64,000 bases of DNA from positions 1 to 64,000 of the forward strand of contig NZ_FOYX01000004.1 of assembly GCF_900112245.1 (NCBI RefSeq). Direction: 5' to 3'. Position numbers and translations under genes: made by a program. Below are positions 44,970-54,082 of the stretch, one piece after another (position 1 is the stretch's first letter; the number at the start of each line of letters is the position of its first letter). The notes below the pieces were generated by a model, which worked only from the letters and a program-made list of their open reading frames with translations, made no database searches and was not told the origin of the DNA. Source of the DNA: Maribacter stanieri (GTDB lineage: Bacteria > Bacteroidota > Bacteroidia > Flavobacteriales > Flavobacteriaceae).

Positions 44970-45062
44970 AGATTCCTAATAAATTAATTTTGTAGGATTA
45001 TATTTCATTGAATGATTATTAATTGCCTAATTATTACGGAATTCATAAAAATCTCTTACGTG

Positions 45063-45094
45063 TTGGAAATGAGTGTTTTATTATGCTAGTTTTG
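45063..45094 (+). promoter_or_regulatory. Promoter of the CBM48 protein gene
   Basis: TTG (45063-45065) and TAGTTTTG (45087-45094) match the Bacteroidota consensus with a 21-base spacer. Their position inside the longest frame shows that translation starts at the later ATG at 45118. Confidence 0.6.
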
Positions 45095-45117
45095 TCTTAA
45101 ATATTAAATTAATTATC

Positions 45118-45414
45118 ATGGCAATTGCAAAAAAATATCTAAAGACCAAGCCAGTGTGTAAGGTTACTTTTACAGTACCTACCGACGATGCAAAAAAAGT
45201 AGCTGTTGTAGGCGATTTCAATAATTGGAACGCAAAAAAGAGCGAATTAAAGAAACAAAAGAATGGTTCTTTCAAAGGAACTTTCGATCTTCCAAAAGAG
45301 AATACATTTGAATTCAAATATATTGTGGATGGAGAATACATTAACGATGCTGAAGCTGATCGTTTTCAATGGAATGATTTTGCTGGATCTGAAAATGCTG
45401 TTTTAGAACTGTAA
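45118..45414 (+). CDS. Small CBM48 / isoamylase-N-like protein
   Basis: A 98-residue protein made almost only of one CBM48-type domain: VTFTVPTDDAKKVAVVGDFNNWN and FEFKYIVDGEYINDAEAD are the familiar glycogen/starch-binding signatures. There is no signal peptide, so it is cytoplasmic. Binding of glycogen or regulation of a carbohydrate enzyme is possible; nothing in the context decides it. I start it at ATG 45118 (MAIAKKYLKTKP), downstream of a good promoter. Confidence 0.85.
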   Translation: MAIAKKYLKTKPVCKVTFTVPTDDAKKVAVVGDFNNWNAKKSELKKQKNGSFKGTFDLPKENTFEFKYIVDGEYINDAEADRFQWNDFAGSENAVLEL

Positions 45415-45432
45415 ACTAAGTTTGTCAATATA

Positions 45433-45467
45433 GAAAAAGCCTGCTATTGTAAATAGCAGGCTTTTTT
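45433..45467. terminator. Bidirectional terminator, CBM48 gene / egtD
   Basis: AAAAAGCCTGCTATT and AATAGCAGGCTTTTT form a perfect 15-bp stem with a short loop and T/A-runs on both sides, between two convergent genes. Confidence 0.88.
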
Positions 45468-45486
45468 GTTAAATACTTATGATGGA

Positions 45487-46455
45487 TTAAACTTTTTTAA
45501 AGACACAATTTTTATACCCATATGCCAAAGATTGGTAAGCTGTTGTCATCTCTAGGCCAGATTCTTTTGCAAGCCAATTAATTATTTCATCATCATATTT
45601 CTGCGAAATTTCTGTATGTATGGTTTCCCATGGCTTAAAAGTTATATTTAAATCGAGTGCTTCAATTCTTACTTTCTGTTCAATTTTGGAAACCAAATAG
45701 CTTTTTGCAGAGCCTGTTTCAGGATTGTAGACTTCCCAATGCAGAAACTGTTCTAGATTAAAATTTGCATTTAATTCCGTGTTAATTCGTGCAAGTACGT
45801 TTTTATTGAATGCAGCGGTAACACCTTCTTTATCATTATAGGCATCTAAAATAGTCTGCGGATTTTTCTTTTGGTCAAATCCCATAAAAAGTAAATCTTC
45901 AGGCTCCATTAATTCTTGAATTTTTTTCATAAACCCTTTTGCTTGGTCATGTTCTAAATTGCCAATATTAGAGCCTAGGAATAAAATTATTTTTCTGTTC
46001 TTACGACTATTTATGTCCTCTAATGCTTCAAAATAAGTTCCTTGAAAAGGCTGAACCTTAATTTTTGGCAGTTCTTTTTCAATTGAATTATGAAGTTGAT
46101 TTAAGGCATTATCGCTAATGTCGATAGGTACATAAGTGAAATCTACATTTTTGTCACTAAATTCTTTGAGTAGAATTTTGGTTTTTTTACCATCTCCTGC
46201 ACCAAGTTCAATTAGGTCGAAAGCTCCAAATTCGGTGAATAAATTTGTAATTTCCTCTTTATTATCTTCTAAGATTTCATACTCACAGTCCGTTAGGTAG
46301 TATGTGGGCATAGCCATAATATCTTGAAAAAGCTTGTCACCTTTCTTGTCGTAAAAATACTTGGAAGACAGGTGTTTAGGGTAATCCGTCAAGCCTGTAT
46401 ATACTTCTTTTTCAAACTCAGAGGTACTGGTAAGTGTTGTTTTTGTGTCTTGCAT
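45487..46455 (-). CDS. egtD: L-histidine N-alpha-methyltransferase EgtD
   Basis: A 322-residue SAM-dependent enzyme that trimethylates histidine to hercynine, the first step of ergothioneine synthesis. Motifs: YFYDKKGDKLFQDI near the N-terminus, the SAM-binding ELGAGDGKKT, and FLGSNIGN. Its gene lies 16 bp after egtB on the same strand, forming a two-gene operon. Confidence 0.92.
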   Translation of the reverse strand: MQDTKTTLTSTSEFEKEVYTGLTDYPKHLSSKYFYDKKGDKLFQDIMAMPTYYLTDCEYEILEDNKEEITNLFTEFGAFDLIELGAGDGKKTKILLKEFSDKNVDFTYVPIDISDNALNQLHNSIEKELPKIKVQPFQGTYFEALEDINSRKNRKIILFLGSNIGNLEHDQAKGFMKKIQELMEPEDLLFMGFDQKKNPQTILDAYNDKEGVTAAFNKNVLARINTELNANFNLEQFLHWEVYNPETGSAKSYLVSKIEQKVRIEALDLNITFKPWETIHTEISQKYDDEIINWLAKESGLEMTTAYQSLAYGYKNCVFKKV

Positions 46456-46471
46456 ACGTAATATGTCGTAA

Positions 46472-47632
46472 TTATTTAGCTAACCTAATACCGGTGAACT
46501 GCCATTTTAAATCTGTTTGAAAAAAATTGCGATAGGTATGCCTTGCGTGATTTTTTGGTGTGGCAATAGAACTCCCTCTAAGAACTTTTTGGTTGACCAT
46601 AAATTTACCATTATATTCACCTAAGGCACCATCAACTTTTTTATAGTTAGGGTAGGGTAGGTAGGCGCTCTCTGTCCACTCCCAGCGTTGTCCCCAATTA
46701 AATTGATTCTGTGCGGCTTCCCATTCAAATTCGGTAGGTAAACGGCAGTTTTTATATTGAGCAAAGGCAAATGCTTCAAAGTACGAGATATGTGTTACAG
46801 GCGCTTCTAAATCTACCTTAGTTAATCCTTTAAGACTATAATAATGCCAGTCTCCATCAATCTCATGCCAATATAAAGGTGAGGTAATTTTGTATTGTTG
46901 AACCCAATCCCAACCTGCGGCATGCCAAAGGTCAAAACGTTTATAACCATCGGCTTTTATGAATTCTAAATATTCGGCATTCGTTACTAGTTTATTTGAA
47001 ATTTGATAGTCATGTATATAAACTTTGTGCCTGCCTAATTCATTATCAAAACAAAAATCAGTAGAATTATGACCTATTTCATAAATACCTTCACTCATTC
47101 CAATCCAATTTTGAACTTCTTTTTCGGTAGTATATTCTTGGATAGAATCAGAGTATTTCGGTAAAAGAGGATTATTCCCTAAAATATATTTAATATCTGT
47201 AAGAAGTAATTCTTGATGTTGTTTTTCATGATGTATTCCTATTTCTAGAACATTTAAAAGTGTGCTGTTGTAGTTTGTTTCTAGCAACTTGTTCATCGCT
47301 TCGGTAACATAATGCCTGTATTCGTACACCTTTTTTACGGAAGGTCTGGATAGGTTGCCACGGTCTGCTCGCACAACACGTTTACCCACGGTTTCGTAGT
47401 AGCTATTGAATACGAAAGAAAAATCTTCGTCAAAAATTTGATATGATTTATCGTATGTTTTTAGAATAAATTCTTCAAAAAACCATGTTGTATGACCTAG
47501 ATGCCATTTTGGAGGGGAAACGTCAATTATAGGTTGTACCACATAATCTTCAATTTCAAGAGGCTTACAAATAACCTCGGTATGGGCTCTAGTTTCTAAA
47601 AAGAAATCTAAGAGCGTATCAGTACTAACCAT
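46472..47632 (-). CDS. egtB: Ergothioneine biosynthesis protein EgtB
   Basis: A 386-residue iron-dependent sulfoxide synthase that joins hercynine to a thiol donor. The N-terminal DinB-like half holds the iron ligands His47 (WHLGHTTWFFEE), His135 and His139 (HHEKQHQELL). The C-terminal half is an FGE-sulfatase-like domain with NKLVTNAEYLEF, CRLPTEFEWEAA and VLRGSS. The frame is open 13 codons upstream, but the ATG at 47632 gives the family N-terminus MVSTDTLLDFF. EgtA, EgtC and EgtE are not encoded nearby, so the sulfur donor and the lyase step are open. Confidence 0.9.
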   Translation of the reverse strand: MVSTDTLLDFFLETRAHTEVICKPLEIEDYVVQPIIDVSPPKWHLGHTTWFFEEFILKTYDKSYQIFDEDFSFVFNSYYETVGKRVVRADRGNLSRPSVKKVYEYRHYVTEAMNKLLETNYNSTLLNVLEIGIHHEKQHQELLLTDIKYILGNNPLLPKYSDSIQEYTTEKEVQNWIGMSEGIYEIGHNSTDFCFDNELGRHKVYIHDYQISNKLVTNAEYLEFIKADGYKRFDLWHAAGWDWVQQYKITSPLYWHEIDGDWHYYSLKGLTKVDLEAPVTHISYFEAFAFAQYKNCRLPTEFEWEAAQNQFNWGQRWEWTESAYLPYPNYKKVDGALGEYNGKFMVNQKVLRGSSIATPKNHARHTYRNFFQTDLKWQFTGIRLAK

Positions 47633-47932
47633 GAAAACAATTTTTATTGTAAGATAAATAAAAATGGTCAAACGGAATTAGCCCGATAAATTAAGAAATT
47701 GATACTATTAAAGCTTGAAGTTAATGGGGACACAATACGGCATCTTTACGGGGAGAGCATTTGGAAAACAGAGCTGAAATTTTACTAGTAGATTAATATT
47801 ACGAATTACTTCGTTATCTAAAATAAGACGGGGTCTTTTGAGTTTGCCAATAGGTGCTCTATTAGGAAGTTAGTTAATTGCTAAAATAAAACAGTTGGTC
47901 AGAATATAAAAAATTGTTTTAAGACTCATAGC

Positions 47933-48757
47933 TTATATAGCTACTTTCCCTTTTATATGAGGATGCGGATTATAATCTTCTAATGAAAAATCTTCGAATT
48001 TAAAATCAAAAATATCTTTCACATCAGGATTTATATTCATTTTTGGCAATGCTCTAGGTTCTCTGCTTAATTGCAACTCTACCTGTTCCATATGGTTATT
48101 GTAAATATGCGCGTCACCGAAAGTGTGAATAAAATCGCCAGCTTCATAGCCACATACTTGAGCCATCATCATGGTAAATAATGCGTAAGATGCAATATTG
48201 AATGGTACACCTAAAAAGATATCTGCACTACGTTGGTATAATTGGCAAGATAATTTGCCATCTGCAACATAAAATTGAAAGAATGCATGGCAAGGAGGTA
48301 ATGCGGCTTTACCATCTGCTACATTTTCAGAAAAAGTTTTAGAATTATCTGGTAACACACTGGGATTCCAGGCAGAGACTAACATTCTTCTACTGTTAGG
48401 ATTCGTTTTTAATGAGTGGATAACTTCCTTGATCTGGTCAATTTCATCATTGTTCCAGTTGCGCCATTGATGACCGTAAACAGGACCTAAGTCGCCATTT
48501 TCATCAGCCCATTCATTCCAAATACGAACACCATTTTCTTGTAAATACTTAATATTGGTGTCACCTTTCAGAAACCAAAGTAACTCATATACGATAGATT
48601 TTAAATGCAGTTTTTTAGTAGTGACCATAGGGAAACCTTCACTGAGGTCAAATCTCATCTGATACCCAAAAACACTTTTAGTTCCGGTTCCTGTACGGTC
48701 TCCTTTTTGGTTTCCTTCTTTAAGAACATGTTTTAAAAGGTCGTGGTATTGTTTCAT
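47933..48757 (-). CDS. thyA: Thymidylate synthase
   Basis: A 274-residue enzyme converting dUMP to dTMP with methylene-tetrahydrofolate. The catalytic Cys156 is in [12 protein letters not shown]; the N-terminal [11 protein letters not shown] and the [18 protein letters not shown] segment bind substrate. It is normal in length. Upstream on the minus strand is a candidate minus-7 box. The 260 bp between it and egtB hold no convincing gene. Confidence 0.97.
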   Translation of the reverse strand: MKQYHDLLKHVLKEGNQKGDRTGTGTKSVFGYQMRFDLSEGFPMVTTKKLHLKSIVYELLWFLKGDTNIKYLQENGVRIWNEWADENGDLGPVYGHQWRNWNNDEIDQIKEVIHSLKTNPNSRRMLVSAWNPSVLPDNSKTFSENVADGKAALPPCHAFFQFYVADGKLSCQLYQRSADIFLGVPFNIASYALFTMMMAQVCGYEAGDFIHTFGDAHIYNNHMEQVELQLSREPRALPKMNINPDVKDIFDFKFEDFSLEDYNPHPHIKGKVAI

Positions 48758-48803
48758 AGAGATATTATTATATAAACGCTAAAAAAAACTAGATAGGCGC
48801 ACT

Positions 48804-48811
48804 GCAAAAAT
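48804..48811 (-). promoter_or_regulatory. Candidate thyA promoter element
   Basis: On the minus strand the bases read TATTTTTG, fitting TAnnTTTG, about 47 bases before the thyA ATG. Confidence 0.4.
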
Positions 48812-48886
48812 ACCATTTAGATGAATTTTTGAACAGAAATAGTAATAAGGGTTATTAGAATTTATTAACTAAAATAACATATTGGA

Positions 48887-50347
48887 TTATCCTAAAATCA
48901 TACCGGCAATGGTAGCGGAAAGTAAAGATGCTAAAGAGCCACCAAGTACAGCCTTCATGCCGAATTCAGATAAAGTTTTTCTTTGCCCCGGAGCAAGTGA
49001 TCCAATGCCACCAATTTGAATACCTATAGATGCAAAGTTTGCAAAACCACATAACATATAAGTGGCCATAATAACAGACTTGTTGAACTTTAAATGTGGT
49101 AAAGTGCTAAGGTCTTTAAGTTCTGCTAATTGCACATAGCCTACAAATTCGCTTGCTACCAATTTAATACCGAGTAATTGACCCATGAGCATTATATCTT
49201 CGTCGGCGACGCCAATTAACCACATTAATGGAGCGAATACAGTCCCTAAAATTGCTTCAAGCGAGAATTTAGAATAGGAAGTATTGTCCGCTATCCAGCC
49301 ATTTAAGTGGGTTAAGTCTCCTGTCCACTCTAGAATACCGTTAACCATTGCAATAATGGCTACGAATACTAAGAGCATTGCACCAACATTAACTGCTAGT
49401 CTTAAGCCTTCAGTAGTTCCATTTGATATGGCATCCAATACATTGGCTCCAATTTTTTCAGAAGATACATGAACATCACTATTTACTTCTTCAGTTTGTG
49501 GGTATAACATTTTAGATATTACAATTGCTCCTGGTGCAGCCATCACGGAAGCGGCTAATAAATGCTTGGCAAATACCAATTGTAACAATTCATCTTCACC
49601 ACCTAAAAATCCTATATAAGCAGCTAAAACTGCACCAGCAAGAGTTGCCATACCGCCAATCATGACTAATAGAATCTCTGATTTGGTCATTTTTTCTAGA
49701 TATGCTTTTATCAATAAAGGAGCTTCGGTTTGTCCGAGAAATATATTTCCGGCAATAGAAAGACTCTCAGGTCCTGAAATACCCAGGGTTTTGGAAAGTG
49801 CCCAAGCAAGCCACTTTACCACTTTTTGTATCAATCCTAAATAGAATAATAAGGAGGTTAATGCAGAGAAAAATATGATAGTAGGCAGTACTTGAAAAGC
49901 GAAAATATATCCGAAGGTCCCTGTATCTACTACAAGACCTTCAAATAGAAATTTACTACCTGCGCGGGTAAATTCTAAGATACTCACAAAGATTCTTCCT
50001 ATTTGCTCAAAAACCAATTGTACAAAAGGTATTTTAAGAACACCGATGGCAATTACCAATTGTAGTGCTAGACCTATACCAACCGTTTTCCAATTAATGG
50101 CTCTTCTGTTAGAACTGAATAAAAATGCTAGAAGTAGTAAGACCGCCATACCAAGAATTCCTCTTCCAAGGCTGTTGATGGAAAACCCCTCACTAGTTTC
50201 CATACCCATAACACCGGCAGTAGCTACATCTTCAACCAAAGTAGTGTCAGCTGTACTTTCTAAAGGTGTATTAATGTCTACGTCTTGAGCAAATGTAAAT
50301 GCGGTAAGAATTAGTGCAAAAAATAGCAACCATTTGCCTTTTTTCAT
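48887..50347 (-). CDS. nupC: Concentrative nucleoside transporter (CNT family)
   Basis: A 486-residue inner-membrane sodium- or proton-coupled nucleoside importer. Core motifs GNIFLGQTEAPLLI and later SEFVGYVQLAEL with CGFANFASIGIQIGGIG are present, and about ten hydrophobic segments follow residue 60. It has an N-terminal signal-peptide-like segment (MKKGKWLLFFALILTAFTFAQ) and an acidic linker (21-55) that most CNT proteins from other phyla lack. It lies 17 bp after the bifunctional nuclease-family gene, so the two are co-transcribed. Confidence 0.92.
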   Translation of the reverse strand: MKKGKWLLFFALILTAFTFAQDVDINTPLESTADTTLVEDVATAGVMGMETSEGFSINSLGRGILGMAVLLLLAFLFSSNRRAINWKTVGIGLALQLVIAIGVLKIPFVQLVFEQIGRIFVSILEFTRAGSKFLFEGLVVDTGTFGYIFAFQVLPTIIFFSALTSLLFYLGLIQKVVKWLAWALSKTLGISGPESLSIAGNIFLGQTEAPLLIKAYLEKMTKSEILLVMIGGMATLAGAVLAAYIGFLGGEDELLQLVFAKHLLAASVMAAPGAIVISKMLYPQTEEVNSDVHVSSEKIGANVLDAISNGTTEGLRLAVNVGAMLLVFVAIIAMVNGILEWTGDLTHLNGWIADNTSYSKFSLEAILGTVFAPLMWLIGVADEDIMLMGQLLGIKLVASEFVGYVQLAELKDLSTLPHLKFNKSVIMATYMLCGFANFASIGIQIGGIGSLAPGQRKTLSEFGMKAVLGGSLASLLSATIAGMILG

Positions 50348-50364
50348 AAACTATAATTTAGTGT

Positions 50365-50994
50365 TTAGTTGCGTTTAGAGATTTCATCTCTCAATTTAGC
50401 CGCTTTTTCGTAGTCTTCGTTGGTGACAGCTTTTTTTAATTCAGCTTCCAATTCGTCTATAGTAAGTTCTGTATAGCCGTCAGATGCACCAGATTCTATT
50501 TCAATGGTTTCCCCTTCTTGCAATATTTCATCAACCATAATACTATCGTCACTATCTTTTTGATCCTTTTCTTTAGAAGAGAATTTTAAGAAGATACCGG
50601 CTTTATCCAATATAGTTTTATAAGTGAAAATAGGGGCGTTGAAACGTAACGCCAACGCTATGGCATCACTAGTTCTTGCGTCAATTATTTCTTCAATACC
50701 ATCTCTCTCACAGATAATACTGGAGTAAAATACTCCATCTACTAATTTATGAATTATAACCTGTTTGATTACAATATCAAACCTGTCAGAGAAATTCTTA
50801 AATAAATCGTGGGTTAAAGGTCTTGGTGGTTTTATTTCTTTTTCCAAAGCAATAGCAATGGATTGAGCTTCAAAAGCGCCAATGACAATAGGAAGCTTTC
50901 TGTCGCCCTCAACTTCGTTCAAAATAAGTGCGTATGCACCATTTTGAGTTTGGCTGTAAGAGATACCTTTTATTTTTAATCGTACTAGACTCAT
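50365..50994 (-). CDS. Bifunctional nuclease (BFN) domain protein with UVR motif
   Basis: A 209-residue cytoplasmic protein. Residues about 5-130 form a BFN/DUF151 domain (LPIVIGAFEAQSIAIALE, PRPLTHDLF, DARTSDAIALALR). The C-terminal 35 residues (ELEAELKKAVTNEDYEKAAKLRDEISK) are a UVR motif like that of UvrB/UvrC and ClpC-associated proteins. Plant members act as nucleases; the bacterial role is not settled. Confidence 0.88.
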   Translation of the reverse strand: MSLVRLKIKGISYSQTQNGAYALILNEVEGDRKLPIVIGAFEAQSIAIALEKEIKPPRPLTHDLFKNFSDRFDIVIKQVIIHKLVDGVFYSSIICERDGIEEIIDARTSDAIALALRFNAPIFTYKTILDKAGIFLKFSSKEKDQKDSDDSIMVDEILQEGETIEIESGASDGYTELTIDELEAELKKAVTNEDYEKAAKLRDEISKRN

Positions 50995-51003
50995 AGGTTT
51001 TTA

Positions 51004-51052
51004 ACTAAAAAAGGCTGTTCGAATACTTGGGGCTCCAACTATTCGAACAGCC
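51004..51052 (-). terminator. etfBA terminator
   Basis: GGCTGTTCGAATA (51013-51025) and its perfect complement (51040-51052) form a 13-bp stem; on the minus strand a T-run follows. It lies just after etfA. Confidence 0.88.
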
Positions 51053-51079
51053 CTTTAAGGGGCACAAAATAACAAAAAT

Positions 51080-52048
51080 TTAGCCGTTTTGCGCTTTAAA
51101 ATCCTTTAATTTTTCAATCAATTGAGGAACTACTTCAAAGGCGTCACCAACAATTCCGTAATCAGCGGCTTTAAAGAATGGTGCTTCTGGGTCATTATTT
51201 ATAACAACTTTCGTTTTTGAAGCACTTACACCTGCTAAATGTTGAATAGCTCCAGAAATACCAATGGCAATGTATAGGTTACTTGCTACAGGCTTCCCTG
51301 TTTGCCCTACATGCTCGCCATGAGGTCTCCATCCAAGATCGGATACCGGTTTAGAGCAAGCTGTCGCTGCACCTAAAACATCGGCTAATTCTTCAATCAT
51401 CCCCCAGTTTTCAGGTCCTTTCATTCCTCTACCAGCAGAAACAACAATGTCTGCATCGGCAATGGTAGCCTTACCTACAACTTTATCGATTTCAACCGAT
51501 TTAGTATCATTGGTAGCGCTATCTGCAGTACCACTAATATCTTCAACAGAAACATCTACCTTGTTTTCGTGTGCGCCAAAAGCGTTATTTGAAACACCTA
51601 CTATTTTAATATCGGTATCTATTTGCGTGTGGGCAAATCCTTTATTACTGAAAGCTGTTCTTTTAACCGTAAATGGAGATGTGCTATCTGGGGCCTGGAC
51701 TACATTTGGTGCATAACCGGCAGATAATTTGGCAGATAATAACGGTGCTAAATATTTTGTATCAGTACTAGAGCTAAGAATAACAACTTTTGCATCTGTA
51801 CTTTTAACAGCTTCTGCAATAGATGCAGCATATGCACCTGCATTAAAAGTTGTTAATGAGTCATCTGCTACATTCATTACTTTAGAGACTCCATACTCAC
51901 CAAGAGATTCATTATCCGTACTGTTGAAAGCTATTGCGGTAACGGTAGTGTCCATCATTTTTGCCACTGCCGAAGCATAAGAAGCGGCTTCGAACGCATT
52001 CTTTTTAAACTTTCCTTTTTCTGATTCTGTATATACTAAAACTGACAT
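51080..52048 (-). CDS. etfA: Electron transfer flavoprotein, alpha subunit
   Basis: A 322-residue FAD-binding subunit. The C-terminal FAD motif region reads VVSAGRGMKGPENWGMIEELADVLGAA, followed by GQTGKPVASNLYIAIGISGAIQHLAGV. With the beta subunit it takes electrons from acyl-CoA dehydrogenases such as the one at 7276-8415. It is 37 bp after etfB and ends at a strong terminator. Confidence 0.95.
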   Translation of the reverse strand: MSVLVYTESEKGKFKKNAFEAASYASAVAKMMDTTVTAIAFNSTDNESLGEYGVSKVMNVADDSLTTFNAGAYAASIAEAVKSTDAKVVILSSSTDTKYLAPLLSAKLSAGYAPNVVQAPDSTSPFTVKRTAFSNKGFAHTQIDTDIKIVGVSNNAFGAHENKVDVSVEDISGTADSATNDTKSVEIDKVVGKATIADADIVVSAGRGMKGPENWGMIEELADVLGAATACSKPVSDLGWRPHGEHVGQTGKPVASNLYIAIGISGAIQHLAGVSASKTKVVINNDPEAPFFKAADYGIVGDAFEVVPQLIEKLKDFKAQNG

Positions 52049-52085
52049 GTTTTTTGTTTTTTAATTAGTACCTATAAATAGGTTA

Positions 52086-52826
52086 TTAAATGACTTTTGC
52101 TTCATTATGTAGCAAATCAACCAATTGATCTACGCTGTCGGCAAGTTTAACTTGTCCTTTAGGAGCTGGTTTGTCGAATTTTTTATCTTCAGTAGCTTTT
52201 AGTCCATCAACGGGTTCAACTACAGATAAACTTTTCTTTCTTGCCATCATAATACCACGCATATTAGGTATGCGAAGATCACTTTCCTCAACAAGACCTT
52301 TTTGACCACCAACTACAAGAGGGAGTGCGCTGCTTAATTTTTCTTTTCCACCATCAATTTCTCGTACTGCGGTAACATTGTTGCCATCAATTTCAAGATT
52401 TATACAAGAATTAATGAAATTCATATTTGTCAAAGAAGCTAAAATTCCTGGTACCATTCCACCATTGTAATCAATAGATTCTCTACCGCCAATTACAAGG
52501 TCGTAACCACCGTTTTTAACTACTTCTGCAAGTTGTTGTGCAACATAAAAACCATCTGTAGGTTCTGCGTTAATTCTAAAAGCTTCATCTGCACCAATGG
52601 CAAGAGCTTTACGCATTGTTGGTTCAACACTAGGGCCGCCAACAGTAGCAATATGTACTGTAGCACCTTGTTTTTCTTTAAACCACATAGCTCTCGTCAA
52701 GCCGAATTCATCATTTGGGTTAATTACAAATTGTACACCATTAGTGTCAAATTTAGTATCACCATCTGTGAAATTTATCTTAGATGTGGTATCTGGAACA
52801 TTACTTATACAAACTAATATCTTCAT
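52086..52826 (-). CDS. etfB: Electron transfer flavoprotein, beta subunit
   Basis: A 246-residue AMP-binding subunit. It starts MKILVCISNVPDT and holds INPNDEFGLTRAM, DLVIGGRESIDYNGGMVPGILA and the recognition-loop region PNMRGIMMARKK. It is the first gene of etfBA and divergent from the E1 beta gene. A perfect 26-bp palindrome lies in the 174-bp gap, about 50 bases before this start codon. Confidence 0.95.
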   Translation of the reverse strand: MKILVCISNVPDTTSKINFTDGDTKFDTNGVQFVINPNDEFGLTRAMWFKEKQGATVHIATVGGPSVEPTMRKALAIGADEAFRINAEPTDGFYVAQQLAEVVKNGGYDLVIGGRESIDYNGGMVPGILASLTNMNFINSCINLEIDGNNVTAVREIDGGKEKLSSALPLVVGGQKGLVEESDLRIPNMRGIMMARKKSLSVVEPVDGLKATEDKKFDKPAPKGQVKLADSVDQLVDLLHNEAKVI

Positions 52827-52876
52827 GTGTAAATAAACTTTATATCAATGACCACGAAGATAGCTATTTAAATCCT

Positions 52877-52902
52877 AATTTACTATGCATGCATAGTAAA
52901 TT
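52877..52902. promoter_or_regulatory. Perfect 26-bp palindromic operator
   Basis: AATTTACTATGCA (52877-52889) is followed at once by its exact reverse complement TGCATAGTAAATT (52890-52902). It lies in the divergent gap between etfB and the E1 beta gene. A near-match minus-7 for etfB (TATCTTCG on the minus strand, 52862-52855) puts the palindrome at the etfB minus-33 region, so a dimeric MarR- or TetR-type repressor could block etfBA. The regulator is not encoded in this window. Confidence 0.6.
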
Positions 52903-52951
52903 TTATAACTTTTTTTAAATCTGGCATTCTATTTTTTGATATTATATTTCC

Positions 52952-52959
52952 TATTTTTG
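52952..52959 (+). promoter_or_regulatory. Candidate promoter element of the E1 beta gene
   Basis: TATTTTTG fits TAnnTTTG, 41 bases before the start codon. The nearest TTTG upstream is closer than the usual spacing. Confidence 0.4.
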
Positions 52960-53000
52960 CTTGCTTTCTAGCATATAACAAAGAATAATATTTACCATAC

Positions 53001-53978
53001 ATGAAAACACTACAATTTAGGCAAGCAATAGCCGAGGCCATGTCCGAAGAAATGAGGAAGGATGAATCTATCTATTTAATGGGTGAAGAGGTAGCGGAAT
53101 ATAATGGCGCTTATAAGGCTTCCAAGGGTATGTTGGATGAGTTTGGCCCTAAGAGGGTTATAGATACTCCAATTTCTGAACTTGGTTTTGCGGGAATAGG
53201 AGTTGGTTCTACTATGACGGGTAATAGACCTATTATAGAATTCATGACCTTCAACTTTGCGTTAGTAGGTATCGATCAAATTATAAATAATGCAGCTAAA
53301 ATTAGACAAATGTCTGGAGGGCAATTTCCTTGTCCAATAGTATTTAGAGGTCCTACAGGTTCTGCAGGTCAATTGGCGGCAACGCACTCACAAGCTTTTG
53401 AGAGTTGGTATGCCAACTGTCCGGGTTTAAAAGTTGTTGTTCCTTCTAACCCAGCGGATGCGAAAGGATTGTTGAAAGCGGCAATACGTGATAACGACCC
53501 TGTAATATTTATGGAGTCTGAGCAAATGTATGGTGATAAAGGTGAAGTGCCAGAGGGTGATTACACTATTCCATTAGGTGTTGCTGATATTCGTAGAGAA
53601 GGTAAAGATGTTACTATAGTTTCTTTTGGTAAGATTATAAAGGAAGCCGATAAAGCTGCCGATGAATTGGAGAAAGAAGGTATTAGTTGTGAGATTATAG
53701 ATTTACGTACCGTTAAGCCTTTAGATTATGAGGCGGTATTAAAATCTGTTAAAAAGACAAATAGATTAGTGATTTTAGAAGAAGCTTGGCCATTTGGTAA
53801 CGTTGCTACAGAAATTACATATCATATACAAGCACATGCATTTGATTATTTAGACGCACCTGTTGTTAAAATAAATACTGCTGATACACCGGCACCTTAT
53901 TCTCCTGTATTATTAGAGGAGTGGTTGCCAAATTACAAAGATGTTGTTGACGCTGTCAAAAAAGTTTTATACAAATAG
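53001..53978 (+). CDS. pdhB: Pyruvate dehydrogenase E1 component, beta subunit
   Basis: A 325-residue transketolase-type subunit that completes the E1 heterotetramer with PdhA. Motifs: EEVAEYNGAYKASKGMLDEFG, TPISELGFAGIGVGSTM, and the C-terminal EEAWPFGNVATEI and TADTPAPYSPVLLE. It is encoded about 20 kb from pdhA and the E2 gene, alone between its own promoter and terminator. Confidence 0.94.
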   Translation: MKTLQFRQAIAEAMSEEMRKDESIYLMGEEVAEYNGAYKASKGMLDEFGPKRVIDTPISELGFAGIGVGSTMTGNRPIIEFMTFNFALVGIDQIINNAAKIRQMSGGQFPCPIVFRGPTGSAGQLAATHSQAFESWYANCPGLKVVVPSNPADAKGLLKAAIRDNDPVIFMESEQMYGDKGEVPEGDYTIPLGVADIRREGKDVTIVSFGKIIKEADKAADELEKEGISCEIIDLRTVKPLDYEAVLKSVKKTNRLVILEEAWPFGNVATEITYHIQAHAFDYLDAPVVKINTADTPAPYSPVLLEEWLPNYKDVVDAVKKVLYK

Positions 53979-53999
53979 GATACAATTTTGTAAAGTACT

Positions 54000-54036
54000 T
54001 TAGCTTCTCCGACCAAGTCTGGAGAAGCTTTTTTTA
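54000..54036 (+). terminator. pdhB terminator
   Basis: AGCTTCTCC (54002-54010) and GGAGAAGCT (54021-54029) form a stem with a ten-base loop and a following T-run. Confidence 0.87.
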
Positions 54037-54082
54037 TTAGTATGTTATTTGATCAAGATTTTTTATTAAAAGAATTATTTTA

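Noticed and set aside
47724-47873. Short plus-strand frame starting MGTQYGIFTGRAFGK in the egtB-thyA gap
   Set aside because: It stops after 17 codons at a TGA; the frame continues for 31 codons, but no family could be recognised and chance cannot be excluded.
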